A DNA stretch of 64,000 nucleotides from Pseudomonas mandelii (GCF_024138395.1 NZ_JAMYDU010000014.1:1-64000), one strand, 5' to 3'. Positions 41,060 to 50,401 are shown, counted from the stretch's first letter. Notes: a model not told the origin generated them from the letters alone. Numbers and translations: made by a program.

Positions 41060-43776
41060 TGGACCGTCAAATCACCGCCTCCAACTGCTGCTACTGCGGG
41101 GTCGGCTGCGGCGTGCTGATCGAACACGACGGCGAGCGCATCCTCGGCGTCAGCGGCGATCCGGCGCACCCGGCCAACTTCGGCAAATTGTGCAGTAAAG
41201 GTTCGACCCTGCACCTGACTGGCGACCTGGCGGCACGGGCGTTGTACCCGGAACTGCGCCTGGGCAAAGGCCTGGCCCGCAGCCGCACCGACTGGGACAC
41301 TGCTCTCGATCACGCCGCCAGCGTCTTCGCCGAAACCATCGCCGAGCATGGCCCGGACAGCGTTGCGTTCTATATCTCCGGGCAATTGCTGACCGAGGAT
41401 TACTACGCCTTCAACAAACTGGCGCGAGCGCTGGTGGGCACCAACAACATCGACAGCAATTCGCGGCTGTGCATGTCTTCGGCGGTGGTCGGCTACAAGC
41501 GCAGCCTCGGTGCCGACGCTCCGCCCTGCAACTACGAAGACCTGGAATTGAGCGACTGCGTGATGATCGTCGGCAGCAATATGGCCTACGCCCACCCGAT
41601 ACTGTTTCGTCGCCTGGAAGAAGCCAAATCCCGCCGCCCACAGATGAAAGTCATCGTCATCGACCCACGGCGCACCGACACTTGCGATTTGGCTGACCTG
41701 CATCTGGCGATTCTGCCCGGTACCGATGTCGCCTTGTTCCATGGAATTTTGCACCTGTTGCTGTGGGAAGACTGGGTCGACCGCGATTTCATCAAGGCCC
41801 ACACCGAAGGCCTCACCAAGCTGAAAAACCTGGTGCGTGATTACACCCCGACAATGGTTTCGCAACTCTGTGGCATCAGCGTCGAGCAACTGCATCAATG
41901 CGCGGAATGGGTCGGCACTTCACCAAGCTTTCTGTCGCTGTGGTGCATGGGGCTGAATCAGTCCACCGCCGGCAGCGCGAAGAACAGCGCGCTGATCAAC
42001 CTGCACCTGGCCACCGGACAAATCGGCCGGCCCGGTGCAGGACCTTTCTCGCTGACTGGTCAGCCGAATGCCATGGGCGGCCGGGAAACCGGCAGTTTGT
42101 CGAACCTGCTGCCAGGCCATCGCGAAGCAGCCAATGCCGAACACCGCGCGCAAGTGGCCGACTACTGGGGCGTTGATCAACTGCCCACGAACACCGGGCT
42201 GACGGCCATCGAACTGTTCGAGCAGATGCGCAGCGGCAAGATCAAAGCCCTGTGGATCGCCTGCACCAACCCCGCGCAGTCGTTGCCGGATCAGACCGCT
42301 GTGCGCGAGGCACTGCAAGCCTGCCCATTCGTGGTATTGCAGGAAGCGTTTCGCACCACCGAAACCGCCGCGTTCGCCGACCTGCTACTGCCCGCCGCCA
42401 GTTGGGGTGAAAAGGACGGCACGGTCACCAACTCCGAACGGCGCATTTCCCACGTCCGTCAGGCCATTGGCGCACCCGGTGAAGCACGGCCCGACTGGGC
42501 AATTACCGTGGATTTCGCACAGCGCCTGGAAAAAATTCTGCGCCCTGGAGCAACCAGCCTGTTTGCCTTTGAAACCCCGGCGCAGGTCTTCGACGAATAC
42601 AAACACCTGACTCGCGGCCGCGACCTCGACCTGTCCGGGATCAGCCATGAATTGATCGACCAGCTCGGTCCGCAGCAATGGCCCTTCCCCGCCGGAGCCC
42701 GAGAAGGCACGGCGCGGCTGTATCTCGACGGAATTTTCCCGACCGCCAGTGGGCGTGCACAGTTCGTGACCGACCCGTATCGCGCCGCCAAGGAGCAACG
42801 CGATGCGCGCTTCCCGCTGACCCTGATCACCGGCCGCCTGCGCGATCAGTGGCACGGCATGAGCCGCACCGGTACCGCCGCGCAGTTGTTCGGCCATGTC
42901 AGCGAAGCCGTGTTGAGCCTGCACCCGGATGAACTGCGTCGGCATCGCCTGCAACCGGGCGATCTGATCAATCTGACAAGTCGCCGGGGCTCGGTGATCG
43001 TGCCGGTCAGCAGCGACGACAGCGTACGTCCGGGCCAGGCATTTCTGCCAATGCATTGGGGTGACCGCTTTTTCAAGGGCGGCGTGAATACCCTCACCCT
43101 TCCCGCCTTCGACCCATTGTCGAAACAACCGGAACTCAAACACAGCGGTGTGCGACTCGAGCCTGTGCAATTGCCCTGGCAGCTTTTCGCCCTGATAGAG
43201 GGTGATGTTCAACAGCACTTGGAGACGCTGCGACCGCTCTGCGAAGCGTTTTCCTACGCAAGCCTCAGCCTTGCCGGCCGCGAACGCCCTGCATTGCTGA
43301 TACGCGCCGCCAGCGCCACCGCGCCAGAGCCGCAACTATTGCGTGATATCGATCAATGCCTGGAGCTTAACGACGGTCCGGTATTGGCCTATGACGATCC
43401 TCGGCGCTCGATCGGCAAGCGGATACGAATCGAGAATGGCCGGATCACCGCGATTCGTCTGGCCGGTGAAACCCTCGCTCAGCACTGGCTGCAAAGCCTG
43501 TGGCTCGAAGGTCGTGCCGACGAACAACTACGCCGTTCGCTGCTGGCGCCCTTGAGTGCGCCACCGGGCAGCGCTGGCGGTCCGGCATCGGGCACCAAAA
43601 CCCTGTGCAACTGCATGAACGTCAGCCAGAACGCGGTATGTGCCGGCATCAGCCGTGGTCTGGATTTGCAGGGTTTGAAACAAGAACTGGGCTGCGGCAC
43701 GCAATGCGGCTCCTGCGTTCCGGAAATCAAGCGTTTGCTGGCTGCCACTGCGCAGCCAGTCGCCGACATCTCGTGA
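41059..43776 (+). CDS. nasC: Assimilatory nitrate reductase, molybdopterin subunit
   Basis: Cytoplasmic Mo-bis-MGD enzyme that reduces nitrate to nitrite; 905 aa. N-terminal 4Fe-4S site CCYCGVGCGV with the later LCSKGSTLH. Molybdopterin oxidoreductase core (about 55-530), including TGQIGRPGAGPFSLTGQPNAMGG, then the dinucleotide-binding domain (about 575-690, TLITGRLRDQWHGMSRTG). The C-terminus carries a BFD-like 2Fe-2S domain with CNCMNVSQNAVCAG and GCGTQCGSCVPEIK, common in NasA-type enzymes that take electrons from a flavoprotein partner. Starts on the stop codon of the NirB-like gene. The symbol follows P. aeruginosa PA1779; other species call it nasA. Confidence 0.93.
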   Translation: MDRQITASNCCYCGVGCGVLIEHDGERILGVSGDPAHPANFGKLCSKGSTLHLTGDLAARALYPELRLGKGLARSRTDWDTALDHAASVFAETIAEHGPDSVAFYISGQLLTEDYYAFNKLARALVGTNNIDSNSRLCMSSAVVGYKRSLGADAPPCNYEDLELSDCVMIVGSNMAYAHPILFRRLEEAKSRRPQMKVIVIDPRRTDTCDLADLHLAILPGTDVALFHGILHLLLWEDWVDRDFIKAHTEGLTKLKNLVRDYTPTMVSQLCGISVEQLHQCAEWVGTSPSFLSLWCMGLNQSTAGSAKNSALINLHLATGQIGRPGAGPFSLTGQPNAMGGRETGSLSNLLPGHREAANAEHRAQVADYWGVDQLPTNTGLTAIELFEQMRSGKIKALWIACTNPAQSLPDQTAVREALQACPFVVLQEAFRTTETAAFADLLLPAASWGEKDGTVTNSERRISHVRQAIGAPGEARPDWAITVDFAQRLEKILRPGATSLFAFETPAQVFDEYKHLTRGRDLDLSGISHELIDQLGPQQWPFPAGAREGTARLYLDGIFPTASGRAQFVTDPYRAAKEQRDARFPLTLITGRLRDQWHGMSRTGTAAQLFGHVSEAVLSLHPDELRRHRLQPGDLINLTSRRGSVIVPVSSDDSVRPGQAFLPMHWGDRFFKGGVNTLTLPAFDPLSKQPELKHSGVRLEPVQLPWQLFALIEGDVQQHLETLRPLCEAFSYASLSLAGRERPALLIRAASATAPEPQLLRDIDQCLELNDGPVLAYDDPRRSIGKRIRIENGRITAIRLAGETLAQHWLQSLWLEGRADEQLRRSLLAPLSAPPGSAGGPASGTKTLCNCMNVSQNAVCAGISRGLDLQGLKQELGCGTQCGSCVPEIKRLLAATAQPVADIS

Positions 43777-43786
43777 GGAAAACACT

Positions 43787-44554
43787 ATGAGCGCAAAAGT
43801 CTGGCTGGTGGGTGCGGGTCCTGGCGACCCTGAATTGCTGACCCTCAAGGCGGTCCGAGCGTTGCGCGAAGCGGACGTGGTGTTGATCGACGATCTGGTC
43901 AATGACGCGGTGCTGGAGCATTGCCCGAACGCGCGCATTATTCCTGTGGGTAAGCGCGGCGGCTGTCGCTCCACGCCTCAAGCCTTCATTCATCGCCTGA
44001 TGTTGCGCTATACCCGCCACGGCAAATGCGTGGTGCGGCTCAAGGGCGGTGATCCGTGCATCTTCGGGCGCGGCGGTGAAGAAGCGCAGTGGCTGCGCGA
44101 GCGTGGCGTCGAGGTTGAGCTGGTCAATGGCATCACCGCTGGCCTTGCCGGCGCGACCCAATGCGATATTCCGCTGACGCTGAGGGGTGTTGCGCGTGGG
44201 GTGACACTGGTCACGGCACACACTCAGGATGACAGCAGCTTGAACTGGCAGGCCCTGGCTCAAGGAGGCACCACGCTGGTGATCTACATGGGCGTGGCGA
44301 AGCTCAGTGAAATTCGCGAGCAACTGCTGGCCGGAGGAATGGCGGCTGATACGCCTGTGGCGATGATCGAAAATGCTTCCCTGCCGCACCAACGGGAATG
44401 TCGGAGCGACTTGGCGGCCATGGAAGACGATGCCTGCAGCTTCCAGCTCAAGAGTCCGGCGATTTTGGTAATCGGCGCGGTGGCGGCCTGTGATGAGATC
44501 AAAAGATCGCAGCCTTCGGCAGCTCCTACAGTGGTTCGACGTTTATCCCTATAG
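43787..44554 (+). CDS. cobA: Uroporphyrinogen-III C-methyltransferase
   Basis: Makes precorrin-2, the first step to siroheme (needed by assimilatory nitrite and sulfite reductases) and to cobalamin. 255 aa. SAM-binding VGAGPGDPELLTLKA at the N-terminus, then VRLKGGDPCIFGRGGEEA and the GITAGLAGATQCDIPLT loop. Ten bp after the nitrate reductase gene, so part of that operon. The last 18 or so codons (EIKRSQPSAAPT and onwards) are written in the palindromic repeat GATCAAAAGATCGCAGCC, so the natural end of the protein was probably replaced when the repeat arrived. Confidence 0.94.
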   Translation: MSAKVWLVGAGPGDPELLTLKAVRALREADVVLIDDLVNDAVLEHCPNARIIPVGKRGGCRSTPQAFIHRLMLRYTRHGKCVVRLKGGDPCIFGRGGEEAQWLRERGVEVELVNGITAGLAGATQCDIPLTLRGVARGVTLVTAHTQDDSSLNWQALAQGGTTLVIYMGVAKLSEIREQLLAGGMAADTPVAMIENASLPHQRECRSDLAAMEDDACSFQLKSPAILVIGAVAACDEIKRSQPSAAPTVVRRLSL

Positions 44555-44637
44555 GACTCGAAAATCGCAGCCTGCGGCAGCTCCTACATTTGAAATGCGA
44601 TCCCTGTAGGAGCTGCCGCAGGCTGCGATCCTTTCGG
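44496..44637. repeat. Triple GATCAAAAGATCGCAGCC-family repeat
   Basis: Three copies: two in the forward sense (GATCGCAGCCTTCGGCAGCT from 44504, ATCGCAGCCTGCGGCAGCTC from 44564) and one inverted (GGAGCTGCCGCAGGCTGCGATC). The first copy lies inside the cobA coding region. The other two can form a hairpin. Confidence 0.88.
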
Positions 44638-44679
44638 AACACCGCCAAACCCTCGCTGAAACCCAAATCGCAGACAAAG

Positions 44680-44705
44680 AAAAGCCCGGCCTAAGCCGGG
44701 CTTTT
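44680..44705. terminator. Bidirectional terminator between cobA and oprF
   Basis: AAAAGCCCGGC and GCCGGGCTTTT form a perfect 11-bp stem around CTAA, with A and T runs on either side. It ends the highly expressed oprF (stop 18 bp away) and the cobA operon. Confidence 0.93.
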
Positions 44706-44722
44706 CCAGAGCTGCGAGCTAA

Positions 44723-45757
44723 TTACTTAGCGCTAGCTTCAACCTGCGCTTCTACGCGACGGTTTACAGCGCGACCAGCGTCAGTTTTGTTGTCAGCAAC
44801 TGGGCGGGATTCGCCGTAGCCAACAGACTGAACGCGGGAAGATTCAACACCGTACTGGTTGGTCAGAACGTTCTTAACGGCGTTTGCACGACGCTCGGAC
44901 AGTTTCTGGTTGTAAGCGTCAGGACCGACGGAGTCAGTGTGACCTTCAACAGTAGTAGTGGTGGATGGGTACTGCTTCATGAAGTCAGCCAGGTTTTTGA
45001 TGTCGCTGTAGCTGTTAGGCTTGACTACCGACTTGTCGAAGTCGAACTTCACGTCCAGCTCAACACGAACAACTTCAGCAACTGCTGGGCAGCCATCAGC
45101 ATCAACAGTTACGTTGGCTGGGGTGTCCGGGCACTTGTCAACGTTGTCGCAAACGCCATCGTTGTCGCTGTCGGCGCAGACTTCAGCTGGTGCTGGAACT
45201 GGAGCAGCAGCAGGCTTGGAGCCGCCACCGAAGTTCACACCGATACCAACGCTAGGAGCCCACTCGGTGTCGCCCTGGTCGATATTGTACTGAGCTTCAA
45301 CGCCAGCACGGGCGTAGAAGTTGTCGGTGAAGTACAGCTTGGCACCGCCGCCAACGTTGGCGAAGGTGGAACCGTTACGACCGCTTTTGCCGTTCTGACC
45401 AATGCTTTGGTCGGAGAAGCCAGCCGATACGTACGGACGCAGCATGTCGCCCGGGTTGTTGAAGTGGTACAGAGCATCCAGAGCGGTGTTGGAGCCCTTG
45501 ATGTTACGGCCATCTTCGGCACGTGCGTTGTGCACTTCGTCGTAGGCCAGACGCAGTTCAACGTCGTCGGTCAGGAAGTAACCGATCGAACCGCCGAACA
45601 GGTTGCCGTTGTTCTTGAAGTCACGAGCGCTATCGAACATTTCTTTCTTAGCGAAGCCTTCGATTTCAACTGCGCCTTGGCCTTGTGCCAGAGCGCCGAA
45701 CGAAGTGGCAGCAATAAGAGAACCAATGGCCAAGCCCAAGGTGTTTTTCAGTTTCAT
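44723..45757 (-). CDS. oprF: Major outer membrane porin OprF
   Basis: General porin and structural protein linking outer membrane and peptidoglycan in Pseudomonas; 344 aa. Signal peptide MKLKNTLGLAIGSLIAATSFGALAQ in two halves with cleavage after the ALA. An eight-stranded barrel follows (about 25-185), then a Pro/Ala hinge (KPAAAPVPAPAEVCAD) and a calcium-type repeat with four Cys (DSDNDGVCDNVDKCPDTPAN). The OmpA-like peptidoglycan-binding domain ends it (about 225-340, VEGHTDSVGPDAYNQKLSERR). It lies 107 bp downstream of sigX; in relatives it is transcribed partly by SigX. I could not place a SigX box with confidence. Confidence 0.98.
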   Translation of the reverse strand: MKLKNTLGLAIGSLIAATSFGALAQGQGAVEIEGFAKKEMFDSARDFKNNGNLFGGSIGYFLTDDVELRLAYDEVHNARAEDGRNIKGSNTALDALYHFNNPGDMLRPYVSAGFSDQSIGQNGKSGRNGSTFANVGGGAKLYFTDNFYARAGVEAQYNIDQGDTEWAPSVGIGVNFGGGSKPAAAPVPAPAEVCADSDNDGVCDNVDKCPDTPANVTVDADGCPAVAEVVRVELDVKFDFDKSVVKPNSYSDIKNLADFMKQYPSTTTTVEGHTDSVGPDAYNQKLSERRANAVKNVLTNQYGVESSRVQSVGYGESRPVADNKTDAGRAVNRRVEAQVEASAK

Positions 45758-45864
45758 CCGTTAAATCCCCATCTGGTGATTGTGAAGCAGTCCCGCAAAC
45801 CGGGGGACAACTCGGCGGCAAGTCTATCAGAACTTGCCTACACGTAAGAGATATTTGCGCCGAA

Positions 45865-46455
45865 CTAAGTTTCAGCAATGCCTGCAAATTTCTCACGCAA
45901 TTTGTCTAGAGCGCGTTTGTAACGCATTTTTGTTGCACTCAAACCCATGTGCATTATGTCTGCGATCTCCTGAAATTCCAGCTCTGCGACAAATCGTAGC
46001 ACCAGAATTTCACGGTCGATCGGGTTCACATACACCAGCCAGCGATCAAGTCCGCCCTTCTCCTCGGGTTTCGGCATCTTTTCTTCAGATGCTTCCTCGA
46101 GGGGGTCCAGACTCAAAGCGTCCATCAAGCGACGCTTTCGCCGTTCTTTCCGATACTGCGTGATGCACTCGTTGTACGTGATGCTATATAGCCATGTCTT
46201 GAACTTCGATTTCCCCTCGAAGTTCTTCAGGCCGTAGAGCACCTTCAACATCACTTCCTGACAGACATCATCTGCGTCACGATCGTTCCCAAGATACCGT
46301 GCACAAACGTTAAATAATGTTCGCTGGTAACGCCGCATCAGTTCTTCATAAGCGCGCGTTACGTGAAACAGCTCGGTATGCGAGCGCGCGACCAACTCCT
46401 CATCAGAGAGCTCGCGGGGGTCGTAGCGCGTGGAGAGCGATTGAGCTTTATTCAA
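45865..46455 (-). CDS. sigX: ECF sigma factor SigX
   Basis: Extracytoplasmic-function sigma factor that directs oprF, fatty-acid and envelope genes in Pseudomonas. 196 aa with region 2 (about 35-105, YQRTLFNVCARYLGNDRDADDVCQEVMLKVL and KFKTWLYSITYNECI) and region 4 (about 135-190, DREILVLRFVAELEFQEIADIMHMGLSATKMRYKRAL). No anti-sigma factor gene is beside it; CmpX, encoded just upstream, is thought to affect its activity. Gene order cmpX-sigX-oprF matches P. aeruginosa. Confidence 0.96.
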   Translation of the reverse strand: MNKAQSLSTRYDPRELSDEELVARSHTELFHVTRAYEELMRRYQRTLFNVCARYLGNDRDADDVCQEVMLKVLYGLKNFEGKSKFKTWLYSITYNECITQYRKERRKRRLMDALSLDPLEEASEEKMPKPEEKGGLDRWLVYVNPIDREILVLRFVAELEFQEIADIMHMGLSATKMRYKRALDKLREKFAGIAET

Positions 46456-46541
46456 AACAAGTCTGGCCGACAGTCAGGTCAATGTCCGCCGCAATCCTTC
46501 AGGACATTTTGCGGCGGCATACATTAGCAGGATTTGCCGGG

Positions 46542-47366
46542 TTAGCGGCTACTCACATGCTGCTCCAAGAGAAACCGATTCGAGAGAGAGACTAGCTCAC
46601 CCTCATCGGTCAGCACGGTGGTTTTAACCGTGCCGATCTCTTCGATCTGACCTTCGACCTCACCCACACGCACTTGTTGCCCAACCTGATACAACTCACG
46701 CACATAGATTCCCGCAAGAATCTGACCGGCAATTTCCCGGCTTCCCAAGCCCATGGCCAGCGCAACCGCCAGACCAACGGTAATCAAAACGATCACGATC
46801 ACATGGTTGAGCAGGTCAGTTTTGACCTCCAACTGGCTGATCGCAACCGAAATACTGATGATGATCACCAGGCCCTGGGCAATTCTCCCCAGGCCTGCGG
46901 CGTAATCAAGACCTACGCCTTCTGCCGCGCCACGCACCAGCCCATTGGCCAGTTGCGCCAGCAAAACACCCACCAGCAGCACCAGCGCCGCGCCAAATAC
47001 TTTCGGCAAATACAGCGCCAACATGTCCAGCGTAGCCGAAACTCGCTCAAGTCCAAGTGATTCTGCGGCCGAAACCAGAAAAATCAGCAGAACGAACCAA
47101 TAAACGATCTTGCCGATCAATGTCGAGATAGGCACTTGAAGGCCCGCTCGGGACAGCAATTTGGTGAGCCCGGTACCGCCCATCAGGCGATCGAGGCCCA
47201 GTTTGGCGAGCAATTTGGAGAGCAGCGTGTCCAGCAGTTTGGCCACGACAAAACCCAATAGCAGCACAACCAGTGCGCCAAACAGGTTCGGAATGAAGTT
47301 CGCAACTTTGGTCCATAACGCAGTCATTGCAGTGACGAGGCTCTGAGTCCAGAGGTCAAGTTCCAT
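46542..47366 (-). CDS. cmpX: Mechanosensitive-channel-family membrane protein CmpX
   Basis: Inner-membrane protein of the small conductance mechanosensitive channel (MscS/YnaI-like) group; 274 aa. Four or five membrane helices (starting FIPNLFGALVVLLLGFVVAKLLDTL and ending HVIVIVLITVGLAVALAMGLG) precede the short MscS-type beta domain with IAGQILAGIYVRELYQVGQQVRVGEVEGQIEEIG. The ATG lies two bases after the crfX stop, so translation is probably coupled. In P. aeruginosa loss of CmpX alters SigX activity and membrane properties. An in-frame TTG two codons upstream is a less likely start. Confidence 0.92.
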   Translation of the reverse strand: MELDLWTQSLVTAMTALWTKVANFIPNLFGALVVLLLGFVVAKLLDTLLSKLLAKLGLDRLMGGTGLTKLLSRAGLQVPISTLIGKIVYWFVLLIFLVSAAESLGLERVSATLDMLALYLPKVFGAALVLLVGVLLAQLANGLVRGAAEGVGLDYAAGLGRIAQGLVIIISISVAISQLEVKTDLLNHVIVIVLITVGLAVALAMGLGSREIAGQILAGIYVRELYQVGQQVRVGEVEGQIEEIGTVKTTVLTDEGELVSLSNRFLLEQHVSSR

Positions 47367-47368
47367 AT

Positions 47369-47617
47369 TCAATCAGCCTTATCAGCAGTGCGAGCGGAAG
47401 GTTTACGAAGACGGGAGACCGGCGCGACATGGGCCGACCCGTTATTCAGGGCGATCATCAGCGCGGGCAGCCAACGGCCCAGCAGGCTGAACAGATCGCC
47501 GGCACCGACCTGGCGGTTGGCGGTTTTCAGCACGCGCCCCAGGCAAGCATCGTCGTCACGGCTGGACGGCGAAGCTTTGAGCATGTCACGCAAAGACTGT
47601 TCAAACGGATCGTGCAT
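47369..47617 (-). CDS. crfX: CrfX small protein
   Basis: Protein of 82 aa (MHDPFEQSLRDMLKASPSSR) matching PA1774 of P. aeruginosa in position and pattern; function not established. A conserved acidic N-terminal part (RDDDACLGRVLKTANRQVGAG) is followed by a hydrophobic stretch (LFSLLGRWLPALMIALN) long enough for one membrane segment, then a basic tail. ATG at 47617 follows GAGAGG; a GTG two codons before is possible. It precedes cmpX by two bases. Confidence 0.85.
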   Translation of the reverse strand: MHDPFEQSLRDMLKASPSSRDDDACLGRVLKTANRQVGAGDLFSLLGRWLPALMIALNNGSAHVAPVSRLRKPSARTADKAD

Positions 47618-47680
47618 ACGCACCTCTCGTGATATCTGTGAAAGACGCGGTCAAATTTGCTCGGGTCACATGACTCATCA

Positions 47681-48676
47681 TCAGAACCAGCGCAAACGTC
47701 GGTATAGCCACCACTGCCCCAGCGCTACCGAGCCTGCCAGCAAGCAGGCGATCAGGAAGCCATAAGGGCTGGTGGAGAACGGAATGCCGCCGACGTTGAT
47801 ACCCAAAAGACCAGTCAGAAAACTCATCGGCAAAAAGATCCCGGTGATGATCCCGAAGCGGTACATCGTGCGATTCATGCGCACGCTCAGACGCCGGTCT
47901 TCGGCCTCCAGGACCAGCCCTACGCGCTCCCGGGTCAATTCCAGCTCCTCGAGATAACGGGTCAGGCTGTTGTTCAATTCGTTCCAGTAATCGCCATCGT
48001 CTTCAACGAACCACGGGAGTTTTATCCGCGTCAGCTGACCGAAAATATCCCGTTGAGGTGCCAGAAACCGTTTCAGCGCGGCCGCTCTGCGACGGATTTG
48101 CAAAACCGCCCCATGCTCCGGCGTATACCGTTCGTCGGTATCCAGCTTTTCTTCTTCCTCATCGACGATTTCCGAGAGGCAACTGACCAGATCCTGCACT
48201 TTGTTGGTGAGGTATTGCGCCATATAAAGGATCAGTTCGGAAGCGGTTCTTGGCCCTTTGCCTTCGGCCAGCTGCACCAACAACTCATCGGTGGCGCGCA
48301 ACGGCCGCAGACGCAGGGAAATCACCCGCTGGGCCGAACCGAAGATCCGCACCGAGACCATGTCTTCCGGCTCGGCACCTGGATTGAGGTTTATCCCGCG
48401 CAGAAACAGCAACAGCTCGGAGTTCGGCAGCGGCAAAAGACGCGGTCGGGTGTTCTCTTCCAGCAACAAGTCGCAACTAAATTCACTCAGACCGCTGTAT
48501 TTACGCAGCCAGGTCTGGGTTTGCGGATGACTGCGATCCCAATGCAGCCACAGGCTTTCATGGGCCTGCAGTTGCAAGTCATCGAGTTCTGTCCGGGCTA
48601 TCGAACGCGCACCGCCTTTACCGTCCAGCACCAGGGCATGCACCAGCCCCCACTGCGCGTTTTCTTCCTCGAACAT
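47681..48676 (-). CDS. cmaX: CorA-family divalent cation transporter CmaX
   Basis: Inner-membrane protein of the CorA/ZntB class; 331 aa. A long, charged, helical cytoplasmic domain (about 1-265, including two coiled-coil stretches QDLVSCLSEIVDEEEEKLD and YLEELELTRERVGLVLEAEDR) leads into two C-terminal membrane helices. The pore-loop motif between them is GIN (LLGINVGGIPF), the ZntB-like version of the CorA GMN, so zinc or another divalent cation may be the substrate. The C-terminus is short and basic, inside the cell. Same order as PA1773 in P. aeruginosa. Confidence 0.92.
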   Translation of the reverse strand: MFEEENAQWGLVHALVLDGKGGARSIARTELDDLQLQAHESLWLHWDRSHPQTQTWLRKYSGLSEFSCDLLLEENTRPRLLPLPNSELLLFLRGINLNPGAEPEDMVSVRIFGSAQRVISLRLRPLRATDELLVQLAEGKGPRTASELILYMAQYLTNKVQDLVSCLSEIVDEEEEKLDTDERYTPEHGAVLQIRRRAAALKRFLAPQRDIFGQLTRIKLPWFVEDDGDYWNELNNSLTRYLEELELTRERVGLVLEAEDRRLSVRMNRTMYRFGIITGIFLPMSFLTGLLGINVGGIPFSTSPYGFLIACLLAGSVALGQWWLYRRLRWF

Positions 48677-48701
48677 CCTCACCCCTTTAATGAAACGCGC
48701 T

Positions 48702-49193
48702 TTATTCAGGCATCTTCAGCGGGCTCGGCGAAACGATCACGCCGTTGTTGTCCGCATAAACATAGTGACCCGGGTGGAAGGTCACACCCGCGAAGGTCAC
48801 GGCAATATTGAGTTCACCAACACCGCGCCGGTCAGTTTTCATCGGGTGACTGGCCAGCGCCTGAACCCCCAGATCGGTTTGCGCGATGACGTCAACGTCG
48901 CGGATGCAACCGTAGATCACCAGCCCTTCCCAACCGTTATTGGCGGCTTTCTCGGCCAGCAGGTCGCCCAACAGCGCGCGGCGCAGGGAACCGCCACCGT
49001 CCACCACCAACACTTTACCGTTACCCTTGAGCGCGACTTGCTCCTTGACCAGCGAATTATCTTCGAAACATTTGATGGTCACGATTTCGCCACCGAAAGA
49101 ATCACGGCCACCGAAATTGCTGAACATCGGTTCCAGCACCTGTACCAACTCCGGGTAGGCGTCGCATAGGTCAGGCGTGATGTAATGGTTCAT
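48702..49193 (-). CDS. rraA: Ribonuclease E activity regulator RraA
   Basis: Protein of 163 aa of the RraA family, which in E. coli binds RNase E and restrains mRNA decay; many Pseudomonas members also have aldolase-like signature residues (GGRDSFGGEIVTIKCFEDN; VLVVDGGGSLRRALLGDLLAEKA; GCIRDVDVIAQTDLGVQAL). The Gly-Gly-Gly and Arg-Asp of these motifs are those of HMG/CHA aldolase relatives, so a weak enzymatic role cannot be excluded. Start MNHYITPDLC chosen over an 18-codon upstream extension. It lies 25 bp before cmaX. Confidence 0.93.
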   Translation of the reverse strand: MNHYITPDLCDAYPELVQVLEPMFSNFGGRDSFGGEIVTIKCFEDNSLVKEQVALKGNGKVLVVDGGGSLRRALLGDLLAEKAANNGWEGLVIYGCIRDVDVIAQTDLGVQALASHPMKTDRRGVGELNIAVTFAGVTFHPGHYVYADNNGVIVSPSPLKMPE

Positions 49194-49367
49194 CGAGAAA
49201 CTCCTGTAAGAAGGAAGACAATCGAGTAGGCAGCATACGCGGACCAAGGCTGAACGGCCGCAAACGCGCCGATCGAATCAATCACCAAAAGTGACCAGAA
49301 CCGCTTAATGCGTCATATCTTAGCCGCAAGCCGTTCAGAGCGAAATGCCCTTGTTAGAGCATCAGGC

Positions 49368-50357
49368 TCACACGGCCGCGTCCAAATCCGGCTTTCCACC
49401 CAGCAAGGGCGTCTGTTGATCCGCCAGCCAACGTGCCACCAACGGCCAGACTTCAGTCTGCGCAGCCTTGCTGACAAGCATCTCCACATGACCGAAATTA
49501 TCGCCAAAGCCTTGCTCGCGGCCAAGGGTAATGAACTGCTTGTGCTCGGAGCCGACCTGATCGAACAGCTTGCGGCAGGCCCAGGTCGGGTCCTGATGAT
49601 CACCCGCGGCGCTCACGGCCAGCACCGGCAACTGAACCTCGGCCAAACCCGCCCACCAATCCTTGTCGGCATCGCCAAAACGCCCGAACAGCCCGTACCA
49701 GCGCATGCTTTCCAGGGCCAGGCCTATCGGCTCATCCTCCGGGCCGCGCTTGAGCCGGGAACCTGACAGTTGGGCAAAGCGCTTGAGAATGAAGCGCCCG
49801 CTCCATTCCACCGGCGGAAACTTCAAGGGCCAGTAGGTGCGGCTGACCTGCGTGCCGAAAAACGCCGCAGATGCGACGACAGGCTCGCCTATGTATTCAC
49901 CGCCCAGCGCCGCCGCCAAGGTAATCCCGCCCAGCGAATGACCGATCCAGTGTGGGACTTGCCCACTTTGCTCGCGCACGAACGCGCCAATGGCCGGCAA
50001 ATCGTAACGCGCGTAGTCGGCGACGCGGTTCTTGCGATAGTCCTGGTTGCGCTGAGACAGCCCATGACCGCGCATTTCCGGGATCCACACATCGAATCCC
50101 AGACGCGTCAGATAAGCCCCCAGCCCCAAACCTTTGGGAGAGAACCAGAACCGTCGATTGGAAAAGCTGCCGTGCAACAGAATCACCGGCACGCCACGCA
50201 CCGCCGGCTCATCGGCCAGACCCAGGCGTGTCACAGCCAGTTCGACGGTGCCGTCGGGGCTGTTACCGGGTTTCAAACGATAGACGTCTTCGCTCAGATC
50301 ACCGCGCCGCTCGGCGCTGATCAGGGCGACAGGAAATAGGTTGCTGCTGCTTTGCAT
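49368..50357 (-). CDS. estX: Alpha/beta hydrolase EstX
   Basis: Predicted esterase/lipase of 329 aa from MQSSSNLFPV. Alpha/beta-hydrolase motifs: oxyanion HG (VILLHGSFSNRRFWF, about 70), nucleophile elbow GHSLGG with Ser near 147, an acid in VSAAGDHQDPT and a His in DNFGHVEMLVSKAA. No signal peptide. Position corresponds to PA1771 estX. The substrate is unknown; in this neighbourhood a lipid or envelope ester is conceivable but not shown. The ppsA terminator ends just before its start, so it has its own promoter. Confidence 0.88.
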   Translation of the reverse strand: MQSSSNLFPVALISAERRGDLSEDVYRLKPGNSPDGTVELAVTRLGLADEPAVRGVPVILLHGSFSNRRFWFSPKGLGLGAYLTRLGFDVWIPEMRGHGLSQRNQDYRKNRVADYARYDLPAIGAFVREQSGQVPHWIGHSLGGITLAAALGGEYIGEPVVASAAFFGTQVSRTYWPLKFPPVEWSGRFILKRFAQLSGSRLKRGPEDEPIGLALESMRWYGLFGRFGDADKDWWAGLAEVQLPVLAVSAAGDHQDPTWACRKLFDQVGSEHKQFITLGREQGFGDNFGHVEMLVSKAAQTEVWPLVARWLADQQTPLLGGKPDLDAAV

Positions 50358-50369
50358 AAGCTCTTGCAC

Positions 50370-50401
50370 AAAAAAGGGCGGCATCCAGAGGAGCCCGCCC
50401 T
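50370..50401 (-). terminator. Intrinsic terminator of ppsA
   Basis: On the minus strand AGGGCGG pairs with CCGCCCT across a 13-base loop, followed by TTTTTTG. It lies between the ppsA stop and the estX start. Confidence 0.85.
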
